Notes under the pieces: model-generated
What the model was told of the DNA's origin: nothing
Database searches by the model: none
Seen by the model: only the letters and a program-made list of their open reading frames with translations
In this document: piece after piece, positions 49,313 to 60,193 of the stretch
How the letters are laid out: the number at the start of each line of letters is the position of its first letter
Position numbering within the stretch: position 1 is the first letter of the stretch
Source of the DNA: Bolinopsis microptera
Taxonomy: Eukaryota > Ctenophora > Tentaculata > Lobata > Bolinopsidae
Direction: 5' to 3'
Assembly (NCBI RefSeq): GCF_026151205.1
Contig: NC_087078.1
Location: 6,527,675 to 6,591,674, forward strand
Length of the DNA: 64,000 nucleotides
Made by a program: the position numbers and the translations under genes

Positions 49313-51660
49313 CCATTAGTACCTGTCTAATACTACCAAGCCAGTAGTTTTACATCAAGTTGTTTTATTTGGTTGGCCAATCGTGATTATAATACGTATT
49401 TGTCCTTTTCAGTCAAATTCGTTCTTGTTGCTGTCTCCAGATTTCAATAATGATATGTCAGGATATATGATCGGAGTGACGGACTGCACCCGTTTAATGT
49501 GTATAATATTTGCGGTTTATGGAATGCTATCCCCTGCACTGGTTCAGTTAAAATCAAATATCATGGATAACCTAAGCAAGCTCTTATATTCATATATATA
49601 ATAATTGTTTTGTCAAAGATATTATAACATTCGAGTTCAGTAGAGCTGTTCGTTGTAAAATGTCTAAAACTGCTACAGAGCGATATTTGCAAGCAAGGAG
49701 ATGTTTTTCATCGCATGGGGTCATAGCTAAATCATCATCAAGGGGTGTGATGCTTAATTAATTTCATCAGCTAATAATAAGGTCTCCCGTTCTGCATTAC
49801 CATTTCACTGGTTAAGCTGTTAGTTGCTACATTACACCATTAAAGGATGTAAGGTACGGAGAAATAGTTCAAGGCAGTCTCAATCAAATCATGAGCACTG
49901 GATCAGATGAAACAGTTTTACTTGCCTTGAAGTAGATGAATAGTTTTACTTGCTAAACCTTAATACAAAAAACACATTTACTGCTAATCCACGAGAGAAC
50001 TAGCTCATATTATTGAAGAAACCATTAACCATTAACCATTAACCATTAACCGTATATAGTGAACGAGGCTTGATAAAATCGTCCATTACAACCTGTCAAA
50101 ATACTAACAAAGCAGTGCCTAGCAGTCTTACATTTAGCTGTTTTATTTGGTATAATCGGATTTATTACAGCTGGGATACAACAAACTAAGTTTCACACAT
50201 CAGTTCTAATTTTGGGTCTTAACAATCATGATTATAACACGTATTTCTTTTTTGAGTCAAATTCGTTCTTGTTGCTGTCTCCAGATTTCAATTATGATAT
50301 TTCAGGATCTATGATTGGATTGCCGGGCTGCAACCGTTTAATCATTAATGCATATATTTGCCGTTTACGGAATATTATGCCATCCCCTCCATTTTATATT
50401 CATACTGGTTTTCTCAATGATATTAGAATATTCCAGTTCTGCAGAGCTGATCTTTTTAAAATGTCGTATATTTTTATATGATATTTTTAATATTTATACT
50501 TTTCCTCTCTGAACTGGGAGTAATTATTAACTTTTCCTATTGATCACACTAGTGGACGTTTCGACTGCAAATTTAAATCGAATTTAACGCAATTTCACTC
50601 AATCTTCAAATCCGTGTATTTCAAGCAAAGTCAAAGATCGTCCTACCAAACTAGAGTTATGGCAAGCAAGAACAAAACCACCCCAGTTCCAGTAGAGACT
50701 CCTCTAGTAGAGGACGTGGAGATAGACCAGGTAATAACAGTTTCAGAACCTAGAGTGAAGATATCAGAGGGTCTTGTGGAGAGGAGGATGAACACGCTGC
50801 AAAAGAGAGCTACTGGTGTTCTGAACCACGACAGCAGTGATCCTGAGGATCAGGGTGGAGACGAGGGTGGAGAATGTGGAGTTACTCCACCCCTGATTGA
50901 TCTAGACAATGAGATGGATCAAGCTGGGAACTCTCCCACTTTACCAAGTCCTCCAGGATCACTGAGTCTAGGTGTTGACTCACTCTCAGAAAGTGACCAG
51001 GACCTGGAGACGGTCTCACCGTGTGAGAGAGTACAGGAGCCCTCTAAACTGGAGGTCCTTCACTACCAACCTGATCCGGAGGTTATGAGGGCTCTGGATG
51101 AGATGGCTGCACCTGCTGCTGAGATGGAAGACATGGTGGACACAAGTGAATGGAACTACAAGTCTGAAGTAAGATATCCAGCTGACTGATTGGTATGGCT
51201 AAGCAACGACACCAAGAAACGATATGAACAATGCTAACTGCCACAGATCGATATTTGCAAGCAAGAAGATTGTGTTTTCTCATCTGTTCGCATGCAGGGT
51301 CTCATCATCATCAACGAATCTGATGCTTAATTAGTATCATCAGCTAATAATAAGGTCTCCCGTTTTGCATTACCATTTCACTGGTTAAGCTGTTAGTTGC
51401 TACATTACATCACTAACAGATGCAAGGTACGGAGAAATAGTTCAAGGCAGTACATCTCAATCAAATCATGAGCACTGCATCAGATTAAATAGTTTTACTT
51501 GCCTTCAATCAGATGAAATGGTTTTACTTGCTATAAACATGAATGCATACACAAAACACATTTATTGCTGATCCATGAGAGAACTATCAGTAGTTCATAT
51601 TATTGAAGAAATTACATGATCCGAATCGTTGCGTTCATATTAACCATTTACCGTAAACGA
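49313..51660. repeat. diverged tandem duplication of a ~770-bp unit, the second copy carrying an extra ~760 bp
   Basis: Unit 1 (49313-50085) and unit 2 (50086-51660) share two blocks. Block A is 49383-49660 and 50225-50470 (CAAATTCGTTCTTGTTGCTG). Block B is 49680-50085 and 51240-51660 (CAGCTAATAATAAGGTCTCC). In unit 1 the blocks are adjacent. In unit 2 they are separated by about 50471-51235, which contains the acidic reading frame. A small CCATTAA repeat lies at 50025-50050. Confidence 0.8.
50659..51189 (+). CDS. acidic, hydrophilic exon or small gene, unidentified
   Basis: From ATG 50659, 176 codons run to a TGA; the frame is open 45 bp further upstream. Composition is rich in E, D, S and P (DSSDPEDQGGDEGG; SPTLPSPPGSLSLG), with no signal peptide or TM segment, and reads as a disordered regulatory region. 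A donor-like GAA|GTAAGA near 51166, in phase 0, suggests that the exon may end there rather than at the stop. Aquaporin exon 2 begins in phase 0, so it could be an alternative first exon of the aquaporin; it could equally be an independent gene. Confidence 0.5.
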   Translation: MASKNKTTPVPVETPLVEDVEIDQVITVSEPRVKISEGLVERRMNTLQKRATGVLNHDSSDPEDQGGDEGGECGVTPPLIDLDNEMDQAGNSPTLPSPPGSLSLGVDSLSESDQDLETVSPCERVQEPSKLEVLHYQPDPEVMRALDEMAAPAAEMEDMVDTSEWNYKSEVRYPAD

Positions 51661-51821
51661 GTTATGAGAAGCAACTTCATTTACTTATGGCCTAGTGCTT
51701 AAGCGACAGCATTTTTCAAATATTAAAGAATTTGAAATAATAAGCTGCAAGCTGCATGCAAAGTACAAATACAAGCATCATCTCCTGATCGGAAAATAAG
51801 CGTCATGGATTTCCAGCAGCA

Positions 51822-51981
51822 GTAGCTGCAGTAGCCGCAGTAGCCGAAGTAGCTGCAGTAGCTGCAGTAGCTGTAGTAGCTGCAGTAGCTGAAGTAGCTG
51901 AAGTAGCTGCAGTAGCTGAAGTAGCTGCAGTAGCTGAAGTATCTGAAGTAGCTGCAGTAGCTGCAGTAGCTGCAGTAGCTA
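51822..51981. repeat. 9-bp tandem repeat GCAGTAGCT upstream of the aquaporin
   Basis: About 17 units of GCAGTAGCT / GAAGTAGCT, ending 85 bp before the aquaporin ATG. They may lie in its promoter or 5' UTR. Frames through it on the minus strand (SYCSYC, ATAATA) are artefacts. Confidence 0.9.
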
Positions 51982-52066
51982 ACCGATATAACTGAAAACA
52001 ACGTCTCAGGGTCGCAGTGTCACAGAGACAGAACACGGAACTGTTGCACAGAACGTCGCTATCAAG

Positions 52067-55000
52067 ATGCCAGAACTTCGGGAAACGGGAGGTCCTTGCG
52101 AGGTTAAAAGTTCCAAGGTTGGTACTACTTATTTTAAATCTCCAATGTGCTCTATTGTTGAGAAAAGGCTACTGACTCTTAGCAGCGACAGATTTGTCTA
52201 TCTGTCTTCAGATAATACACCTCTAAGCTGACAAATATTTGTGTTCCAATTTACTAACATATCAGCGACCTCTACACCTACCAACCCTTTCCTCAGCGAG
52301 TGTGGTTGTTTTCAGAGAAGAACGCTCGAGCTCTATTCCGTGACTGTGTAGGGGAAGCAGTAGGAACCTTCTTCCTTATCTTGGTGTGTGTGGGAAGTGC
52401 TAACTCCAGGGCCCTCGTGGGACTCACTCCTGGAGAGCCTGGCGCTGTACAGTACGCTCCACTCTACTTTCTTACCATCTCTTGTGCTTTCGGGTTCGGT
52501 AAGGGCACATTGCGTAGTGTTGAATCAATCATCTCTATATCGTCCAGTTAATTTCGTTGCAAATTTCAACTTTATAATTTAGTGTCCTGCGATTAACGAA
52601 TTTTTGAATGGACGAAATATTGCTGAAATTTATAATAATTGAAGCATTTTTTACGTTTTTCATTCGGAGCTGAATCCAGCAACCATGTACCCCCCCCCCC
52701 CCCCCAGCAACCATGTAACACCCCCAGGTATCGGAGGTATAGTGCACTTGTTGAGCGCTACAAGCGGTGGTCACGTGAATCCAGCAGTCACGTGGGCTCT
52801 CTTCCTCGACAGGAGGATCAGTGTGGTTAGATTTGTGCTGTACATTCTGGCTCAGTTTATCGGAGGGTTCGCTGGAGCAGGTATGTTTACTGACCATTGA
52901 TGTAACATCCTGGTTCAGTCACAATTGTCATTGATTGATAAGTGTCTTGGTTTAAATTGCTACACGTTTTATCCGAAGGGCCTATTCTTGATCTCCGGAG
53001 GATATTGAATATCATCTTTAGCTTTCATTTGATTTTTTTCTGTTTCTGCATTTCTTGTGTTAGGAAACAGTTACGAAATATTTAAGGTGCATTTCAAATC
53101 AGACAGATCCCGTAAAAAACCAAACTGCAACTACAATTACTACATTTATTTCAAGTAACTCTCACATTTCAACTCCAAATTAAATTCTCAGGAGCTCTAT
53201 ACGGTCTTGGATCCCACAAAGAATTACACGAGGACATCAAGGGAGGAAACAGCTACGACAGCACTTACATCAGCCACGGAGATGCGTTTGTTCTGGAGGG
53301 ACTGGGAACCATGTTCCTGGTGCTGACTATTCTCTGTTCTATTGATGAGCAGAGAGGTCATGCTGCCTCGCACCTACAACCTCTTGCTATTGGTATTGCT
53401 ATACTCGTCATACACATCTGGCTGGTTCGTGAACACTTTATTTCTTTAGTTTAGTAAATTGTAAATACACGATATAAGACTACCTTATCGGACGTTATTT
53501 GACTTTAGTTTAGTACTATACCTTACTCGGGATTATTATAACCGGGATAAAGTGGTGGGTTTTGGAAGATTCCGCCATATTTTTCCCGGTCAAAAATTTT
53601 ACCAGTCATAAAAAAACCCGCCGACTCAGATTATGGGGTTCCAAGGCCAAGGGGGTGGTGATCATCATATTTTACCTGAAGTCTCATATGTGCTAGAGAA
53701 GACTTTTGAAGCAGTGGATGGAGGGCTGTAACTTTATTGGCGGTTGCTACCATAATTTCGTTATAAAAATCACAATTTGGTTATAGAAATCAGATTTCAG
53801 GGTAGACCGTGATTCTCACTTTTCTTGCCCATGAAGTGAGTAAACTGTGCCACTATTTCATGGTCCACGGTGGATTGATTACTGGAGCAGTTGAAGATGC
53901 AAAGCCAAGACGTTCCCCAATACCAAGCGGTGGGCAGGAAATTAAGCTCCGGCTGACCTTCAGAGCAGTAGCCCCATTAGCGGACAAAATGAAAGTCTTG
54001 TTAAGACAACAATACAACTTCGAATTTGACGGTCAGCAGCAGGGGGATATCAATAATGATAATGGAGGGGACATTAGCGATAATGAGAATGAGAATACGC
54101 TTTAATGAAGATTTGACTTATTATTGCTATAGATTTATTTTCCTTTAAATACTAGACGTGTCTTTTTTTCTATTTCTGAGTAATATCAGTAACTGTAAAT
54201 TGAAATAACTTCTTTAACAAGTAACAAAAACAGAAATTTCGGTTGAAAATTTGTTGACCTCTGAAAAAAAACTTGAAAGGTCGGCCACCGGTAAATACAT
54301 GACCGGGATAATTTGGCGGGTTTTGGGAAAGTCCGCCATATTTTTCCCGGTTATTAATTTTCCCAGTTATAAATTAACCCGCTATAATATTCCCGAGTAA
54401 GGTAAGTATAAAATATAAGACTTATAGTTAATTTTTAGTTTGGCTTAATCTTATACTCGGATTTGAGGCTTGAATCGGTTGCATCTGCTATCGATATGGC
54501 ACAGGATAACAGCTCCTAGATAACAATTAACTTCCTTAATTATGTTATCTTCTTGAATACATCTGCGACAAAGTTTAAATCAAACGTTGTGTGGTTTTAT
54601 GATAAATTCGACGAAATACCAGATATAAAGGAACCATATCGACGCAGCTAGGAAAGTAAATTGTATTTTATTTCACCCATTATATTACTTCAGAGTTCAG
54701 ATACCATATCTACGCAGCTAGGAAAGTACAATGTATAATGAATAATGTATATTGTACAATGTATATTGTATTTTATGATAACCCTTACTTCAGATACCGT
54801 ACACTAACTGTGGTATAAACCCGGTGAGAGGAGTAGTTTGGAACATTGTTATCGGACAGGCCACCTATCAAACACTGGTCAGTGACGAATTTAGAAATTT
54901 TATTAGATCAAAAATGTACTTATTTTTAAAAATCGTATCATTTACAAGCTGTTATCTACCTTAATTCGATCAAAATAAAAATATAGAAGTGAATGGAAAT

Positions 55001-55568
55001 TTACTTTGTATCGCAACTTAACTTAACTTAATTTTACAAACATTCTTTAATGCATAACTGTTAATTATTTGCATTTACACGTCAAGAGTTTGGAGAGTTT
55101 ATGTATTTCCACAAATCAGGAATCTTGATGTGTCGGTCGCACAAAATAAAACTTAAGAACTTACATTCCATTGTTAAATATCCACATTAAAGAGCTCTCC
55201 AGCTCAGTTTATACACAATTACTCTATATTAACTCATTAACTTATCAACTTATTAACTTATTAACTTATTAACTTATTAACTTATTAACTTATAAACTTA
55301 TTAACTTATTAACTTATTAACTTATTAACTTATTAACTTATTAACTTATTAACTTATTAACTTATTAACTTATTAACTTATTAACTTATTAACTTATTAA
55401 CGTATTAACTTATTAACTTATTAACTTATTAACTTATTAACTTATTAACTTATTAACTTATTAACTAACTTTAGTTTTTATTTTCAGGTGTTTCTGTTTG
55501 CTCCGTTTGTAGGATCAGGGTTCGCTCTAGCTATTTTCCATCTCGTCCTGAAACCCTGCCCCTGCTAG
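52067..55568 (+). CDS. orthodox water-type aquaporin, 267 aa, 6 exons, complete
   Basis: Six-helix membrane channel of the MIP family. Exons: 52067-52117, 52297-52498, 52728-52880, 53192-53424, 54794-54877, 55488-55568. They sum to 804 bp, phases agree, and all introns are GT/AG. The first pore motif is a normal NPA at aa 102-104 (SGGHVNPAVTW). The second, aa 222-224, is NPV (NCGINPVRG). The four selectivity-filter positions, aligned to mammalian AQP1, are F82, H210, C219 and R225: the set of a water-selective channel, with the Cys at the mercury-sensitive position. The conserved loop FIGGFAGAGALYGLG and helix 4-5 FVLEGLGTMFLVLTILCSID are intact. The protein ends KPCPC. Introns 4 and 5 contain a TIR element and an octamer array. 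Exon 1 (17 codons) is the least certain part, since an alternative 5' exon may exist at 50659-51166. Confidence 0.92.
53521..54402. mobile_element. TIR element with CCTTACTCGGGA ends in aquaporin intron 4
   Basis: Inverted ends CCTTACTCGGGA and TCCCGAGTAAGG lie between two TA dinucleotides. Both subterminal regions share GTCCGCCATATTTTTCCCGG. It encloses a 98-codon frame at 53809-54105. Confidence 0.75.
53809..54105 (+). pseudogene. possible transposon-encoded C-terminal fragment
   Basis: 98 codons: LTFRAVAPLADKMKVLLRQQ, then an acidic tail ISDNENENTL. It lies inside the TIR element, so it is probably element-encoded. I cannot place it in a transposase family. Confidence 0.35.
54633..54740. 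repeat. short direct duplication in aquaporin intron 4
   Basis: CATATCGACGCAGCTAGGAA recurs about 70 bp later as CATATCTACGCAGCTAGGAA, followed by A/T-rich GTATATTGTA repeats. Confidence 0.7.
55225..55465. repeat. octamer array (AACTTATT)n, about 30 copies, in the last aquaporin intron
   Basis: Very uniform 8-bp repeat with single changes. It ends in TTAACTAAC about 20 bp before the exon 6 acceptor (TTTTTATTTTCAG). Confidence 0.97.
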
Positions 55569-56783
55569 AGGATACTTTAACACTGATAAAAGTTGTGCCT
55601 ACGTTGGAAATGAGGCAGAGAAGTTTTAATGATATGACTATGACTATGATGGATATTGGATAGTGTATTTGGAGCGCAAATTGAGATAATACAGATTGCT
55701 GAAAAACATTAAATATTCTCCGTTGAGAAAGTAGCTGAAGCTCTTAATTATTTAGTTATTCGCTAAAAATAATAATCAGCGAGTTTTTGGAAACAAAACA
55801 GAAATTTTAACGCATGAGAGTATTTGCTGAACCTTTCAGTGTGAAGGTGGGAATTATATAATTTAATATCCCGTAGTATTTGATGGATGTATTAATTACA
55901 ATATTTATTTATTTATTTAATTTATCGTATTGTGTAATTGTGTTTCATCATAAAATATAGAATAAGGGTAGAACAAACAATTCAGCTCGAAATATTGGCT
56001 CTGTTAGAACCAGCATATTTTTGAAATAACTCCTTACAAAACAGATTATGGAACCATAATTATTATTGTATAATTATTGATTAAATCTAATACTCTATCA
56101 GTAGGTCAGTAGGACATTTCCATCCATCAAAGCTTTCTCCAGATATTCAGCTTACAGTACCTCGATTGGGACTTGCGTCACTCATACCTCACATATTGGC
56201 CGCACTGGTAAAAAATTTAGTCAAAATTGTGAAATTTCAATGAACCGGCAGAAATAAAGCTATTATTTAAAAATCTTCCAAAATGTCTCTTTTGATGATT
56301 TTCCGTTTATAAATCTATATCTCTGGTAACCTATCTTTCAGTACTTTGATTTTATCTTGTGTCATCCACAGTGAACTAATTAATTCATTAATGAAGAAAA
56401 ACGCAGTCAATGCAGTGAAATACACAGTGTGATACTAATTCTACCAGGTTAGGATGCAACTTTTGTAACTACACTCCAACCGAGCTGTCTGCTGTGTAAC
56501 AACTATAATTGTATAAATGTACCGGTTTACTTTACTTGTAACAATACAACTAGAGAGACAATGCTCATGTGAATAGTACTGAGTCGGACAAGACTTGCTC
56601 TAAGTTAGTAAACTACTCAAAATACGAAAACACAGTTACCCAGAACTTTTACATTGTATTGATTGTAAAGTAAGCTATATAATAGGATACGAATCTCACA
56701 TTTCACACTCGCACTGCGTTCTTCATCGATCAAGTTTTATTTGTGCATGTTTATCCTTTCTCGTGAAGTTGAAATGAATAAAA
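55569..56783. other. intergenic: aquaporin 3' UTR and upstream region of the DSL gene
   Basis: ATTAAA at about 55709 could serve as the aquaporin poly-A signal. No other gene was seen. Confidence 0.4.
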
Positions 56784-59700
56784 ATGCGTCTGAAATTTCT
56801 AGTTTTACAGCTGCTTCTCTTAACGGTAAGTTGTTTATTATATGCACTATATGCACTATACGCTGAGCGTGTTCAGTTTAGCAAAGGAACGGGAATTTGA
56901 AAAAAGGTATTGTATCATGATAGATGAAAAGTGGGCAACCCCTTCAATTGATCGAATTATAAACGATAATAGGTATGAACACATCTGTAAATTCCTTTTA
57001 AACTGATAATAGGTTATAACCATTAGTAACAATAGTTACGCACGAAACCATACTTCATATTACTCTTATTACCCACACAGGAGTACATACACTGCAGTGG
57101 AAAGGGGGAGATACAACTTTACAAGTATACAGACTCTTCAAACTGCGGAGACGAGTGTGACTTTTACTTTAAGAACTTTGTGATCCAGGATGAAGAAGGT
57201 AATGAATTTCTCAGAGTAGCAAAAACAGACGACACCGGTAACACCGATACTGTCTATTTCTCTAAGGTGAAGCAGCTTGATGAAGATATTCTAGTTAACA
57301 TCCATACTGGTAGGAGTATAACTATATCATTTGAAGTATGGGATAAAGACACGGATAAATATAATATTGATGATTATGAAAGAAATATATCAGATTTGGT
57401 GTTACCATTTTCAGACATTAGTTCAGGTGGAATCTGGTCGTGGAAATCCTTTGTAAGTAACACTAACGCTGAGGGTGACTACAGCAAAGCAACTCTTTGG
57501 ATAAGATATAGGATATTGAGCTGCGATAGCCATTTTACTGGATTAGGCTGTAACTCCTGCGTAGCTAACTACTACGGAACAGAGTGTGGTAAATACTGCG
57601 ACCCTAACCCCGGTTATTATGACTGTGACTCCACTGGAGAAATAGTCTGTGAAGAAAAGAGAACAGGAGATAGGTGTAATGACTGTAAGGAACATTTCGA
57701 GGGAGAAAATTGTGAGAGGTGTGTTGAGAGCTACTACCCTGAGGGAACCTGTGATGTGAAATGTCTTCCGCACCCACAGAAATATAACTGCACTAACAAG
57801 GGAAGTAAAGAATGCCTGGTAAATAGGGAAGGATATGACTGCGAGGACTGCGTCGTTAACTACTACGGAGAGGATTGCTCTAACTTCTGCCATGAGACTA
57901 CTAGCTACACTTGTGATGAATCAGGAGAGAAAGACTGTAGGGAACACTTCTACCCAGACGAGATATGTGACGCTTACTGTGAACCAGTGACAGGTAACTA
58001 TACCTGTAATAATACTACAGGAGACAAGATTTGTGCGGAGGGAAAGGAAGGAGGAGACTGTGATGAGTGTCAAAACAGAAACAAAGAAGGAGGAAATTGT
58101 GACAAGTGCATTGAAAACCACCACGGTGAGAATTGCACAGTCTATTGTAAGCCTGATGAGTACTTTGTGTGTTCAGAAATTGGTTACAAGGTTTGCGTGG
58201 ACAACTCAACCAGTGTTGCAAATAATTGCAGAGAAGGTAAGAACCTAGAAATAGCGAATAACAGCAATACAAGTCTGCTTTTTATTTATTATAATAATAT
58301 CATAATATTATAGGGTAAGGCACGTAATTTTGTCAGGGTACCTAATTTTGTCATTTTGCTCTGAAAAACTGCCTCGGCTCGGAATTTCAGCTTGAAAGAA
58401 AAGGTTTGTGTATAAAAAGAAAGCTTAGACTTTGCTGAAACTGCTCCTACAAAGTTTAAGTTCTAGCTCTTTTGCATCTGTGTCAAAAATGAAGGCGAAA
58501 CTGTTAACCCGAAAAATAAATAAGATCCTTAAGGTTTTCTTAAGGAATTTTCAAAATTTTGATTTATTGCTATTTCAAAAGTAATTGAGCTAGCTTCATG
58601 CCATTGCATATTTCAAATATCTTCTACAGCAGAAGTATACGTACAAATTTTCAAGTCTCTAGCGCAATTATTGTTCAAGTTACAGAGGGTGACAAAATTA
58701 GGTTCGATTTTGCCAAAAGTACCTAATTTTGTCAAAAAAATCGACCTTTTTCAAATTTCTTGTAAATCACAGATTGTGTTGAAAATGGCCTTATACAACT
58801 ATTCTGAAGTTTTTTTGCCCATAGGATATGTATAAGGCACTTATAATAGCATAACACTTATAATAGCATATTTTCGCCGAGAAATATAGATGATCTAATC
58901 TGATTTTTTCAATCTAAAATGACTAAAAAAATATTTGATGAAATTACTAAGCATGTGATCTATCTACAGACATGAAAATTTCAACCTAGACCTAGAACCA
59001 ATCGTTTTTTAAGATGCCAGTGGTTTCAGGGGCATTTGGGGGCTATTTTCTAAGATTAGATACCCAAATAGTGTCATCTTTTCATCAAGCTACAAAACTA
59101 TGAAAACATCATATCTTTGGGATTTTTGAGGTCAATGTTGGTAAAAAAGCGCTCGAATGATGCATCCAGGTAGTCTAAAATACCGAAAATCGGTTACTTT
59201 TTGCACAATCTTCAAGTGACAAAATTAGGTTCGGGGTGACAAAATTAAGTAAAGTCACCTAATTTTGTCATTTTTTCAAAATAATTTTTTTGAACATCTT
59301 CAACCCCAGCAATTTCGATCATTTTTGTGTTAGAACTTGCCTAGACTGTTTACTATAACATGGTGGAGGTTTCATCTAAATCGGAATTTCAGACGAGGTT
59401 AAAACCCATGGTTTATATCAGGCAGTCGGAAAATTGCCAAAAAATGACAAAATTATGTGCTTTACCCTATGTGCACCGAAAATGGTGTGGATAATTCAAC
59501 CAGTGTGGCAAACAAATGCAAAGGAGGTAATAATGCAGCTATCTTTAAAATAACAAATATAATCAGCCTTACACAATACACACTAATTGTAATCGGCTAT
59601 TATGTTAATCTTTTCATACTTTTAGGTACAACATTAATAACCAAGGCATTAAGCTCCCTTTATTTCTTTGGAGATTTTATGAGATAATGCTCCACCGTTG

Positions 59701-60193
59701 TTGAAGTAAAGAGTGTTATCGAGATTCGAGTTATTTACATTTTACGAATCTTAAAGATGTCTATCAATTCATTTTTGAATGGGCAATATTCCGGAAAGTA
59801 TAGGATATTTATTTTGTGGTACATAATTATAATATTAGCTATTTTTCAGGCAAAGCAGTACAACACAATATAGGAGTTTGGATATCGTCAGGGGTGGCAG
59901 CGGTTTTCTTCATAACATCAATAATAATGGCTGGATTGTATATCCTACACTTACGTAGAAAGCTGGAAAATGTCTCTGCCAGCAATGTGATCTACACTAA
60001 TACTGCAGTTCCCAAAATTGCTGAAACAATCCCTACGACTGAACACAACTACGACAATGTTGTTCTCCGAGTTACCTCGCCCAACAATGATCATCTCTAC
60101 AATGATGTCGTGCTACAAACTGAACCTGCTCTAGACGAATCAGCATACGATTACGTACGAATCGAGGATGTGGTGAGGCACAACATTAGATGA
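56784..60193 (+). CDS. single-pass receptor-like protein: Notch-ligand N-terminal domain, tandem DSL-like modules, tyrosine-motif tail; 513 aa
   Basis: Exons 56784-56825, 57081-58236 and 59850-60193 sum to 1542 bp with agreeing phases (0, 1). Aa 1-14 (MRLKFLVLQLLLLT) are the hydrophobic core of a signal peptide. Aa 15-160 resemble the MNNL/C2-like N-terminus of Delta/Jagged proteins (CDFYFK; ITISFEVWDKDT; LWIRYRILSCD). Aa 162-214 fit a DSL domain (CDSHFTGLGCNSC, then YYGTECGKYC and C...G..C). Further cysteine modules to about aa 397 repeat the pattern C-x2-C-V-x-N-YYG-x2-C-x3-C...C-x3-G-x3-C: about five in all, some missing a pair of cysteines. No EGF repeats follow, unlike Delta and Jagged. 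One TM helix (about aa 408-432) ends in LRRK. The 80-aa tail has YTNT, YDNVV, YNDVV and SAYDYVRI; the last fits an ITIM-type S-x-Y-x-x-V. Surface location follows from the signal peptide and TM helix. Binding to Notch or to any other partner is not shown. Confidence 0.85.
58311..59469. mobile_element. non-autonomous TIR element in the DSL gene intron
   Basis: Ends TAGGGTAAGGCACGTAATTT and its near inverse (ATTATGTGCTTTACCCTA), with TA at both sides. Several internal copies of CCTAATTTTGTCA in both orientations. No transposase frame. Length 1159 bp. Confidence 0.8.
59470..59560 (+). pseudogene. partial duplicate of the DSL exon 2 end
   Basis: GVDNSTSVANKCKGG followed by GTAATAATGC is a diverged copy of the exon 2 end (CVDNSTSVANNCREG, GTAAGAACCT) and the first bases of its intron. 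It starts right at the edge of the TIR element. It has no acceptor, so I treat it as unspliced relic DNA. Confidence 0.6.

Noticed and set aside
51723-52036. Minus-strand SYCSYF- and ATSATA-type repeat frames
   Set aside because: Translations of the 9-bp repeat upstream of the aquaporin.
57543-58272. Minus-strand frames opposite the DSL gene
   Set aside because: Antisense of exon 57081-58236; they lack family resemblance and arise from the regular cysteine codons.
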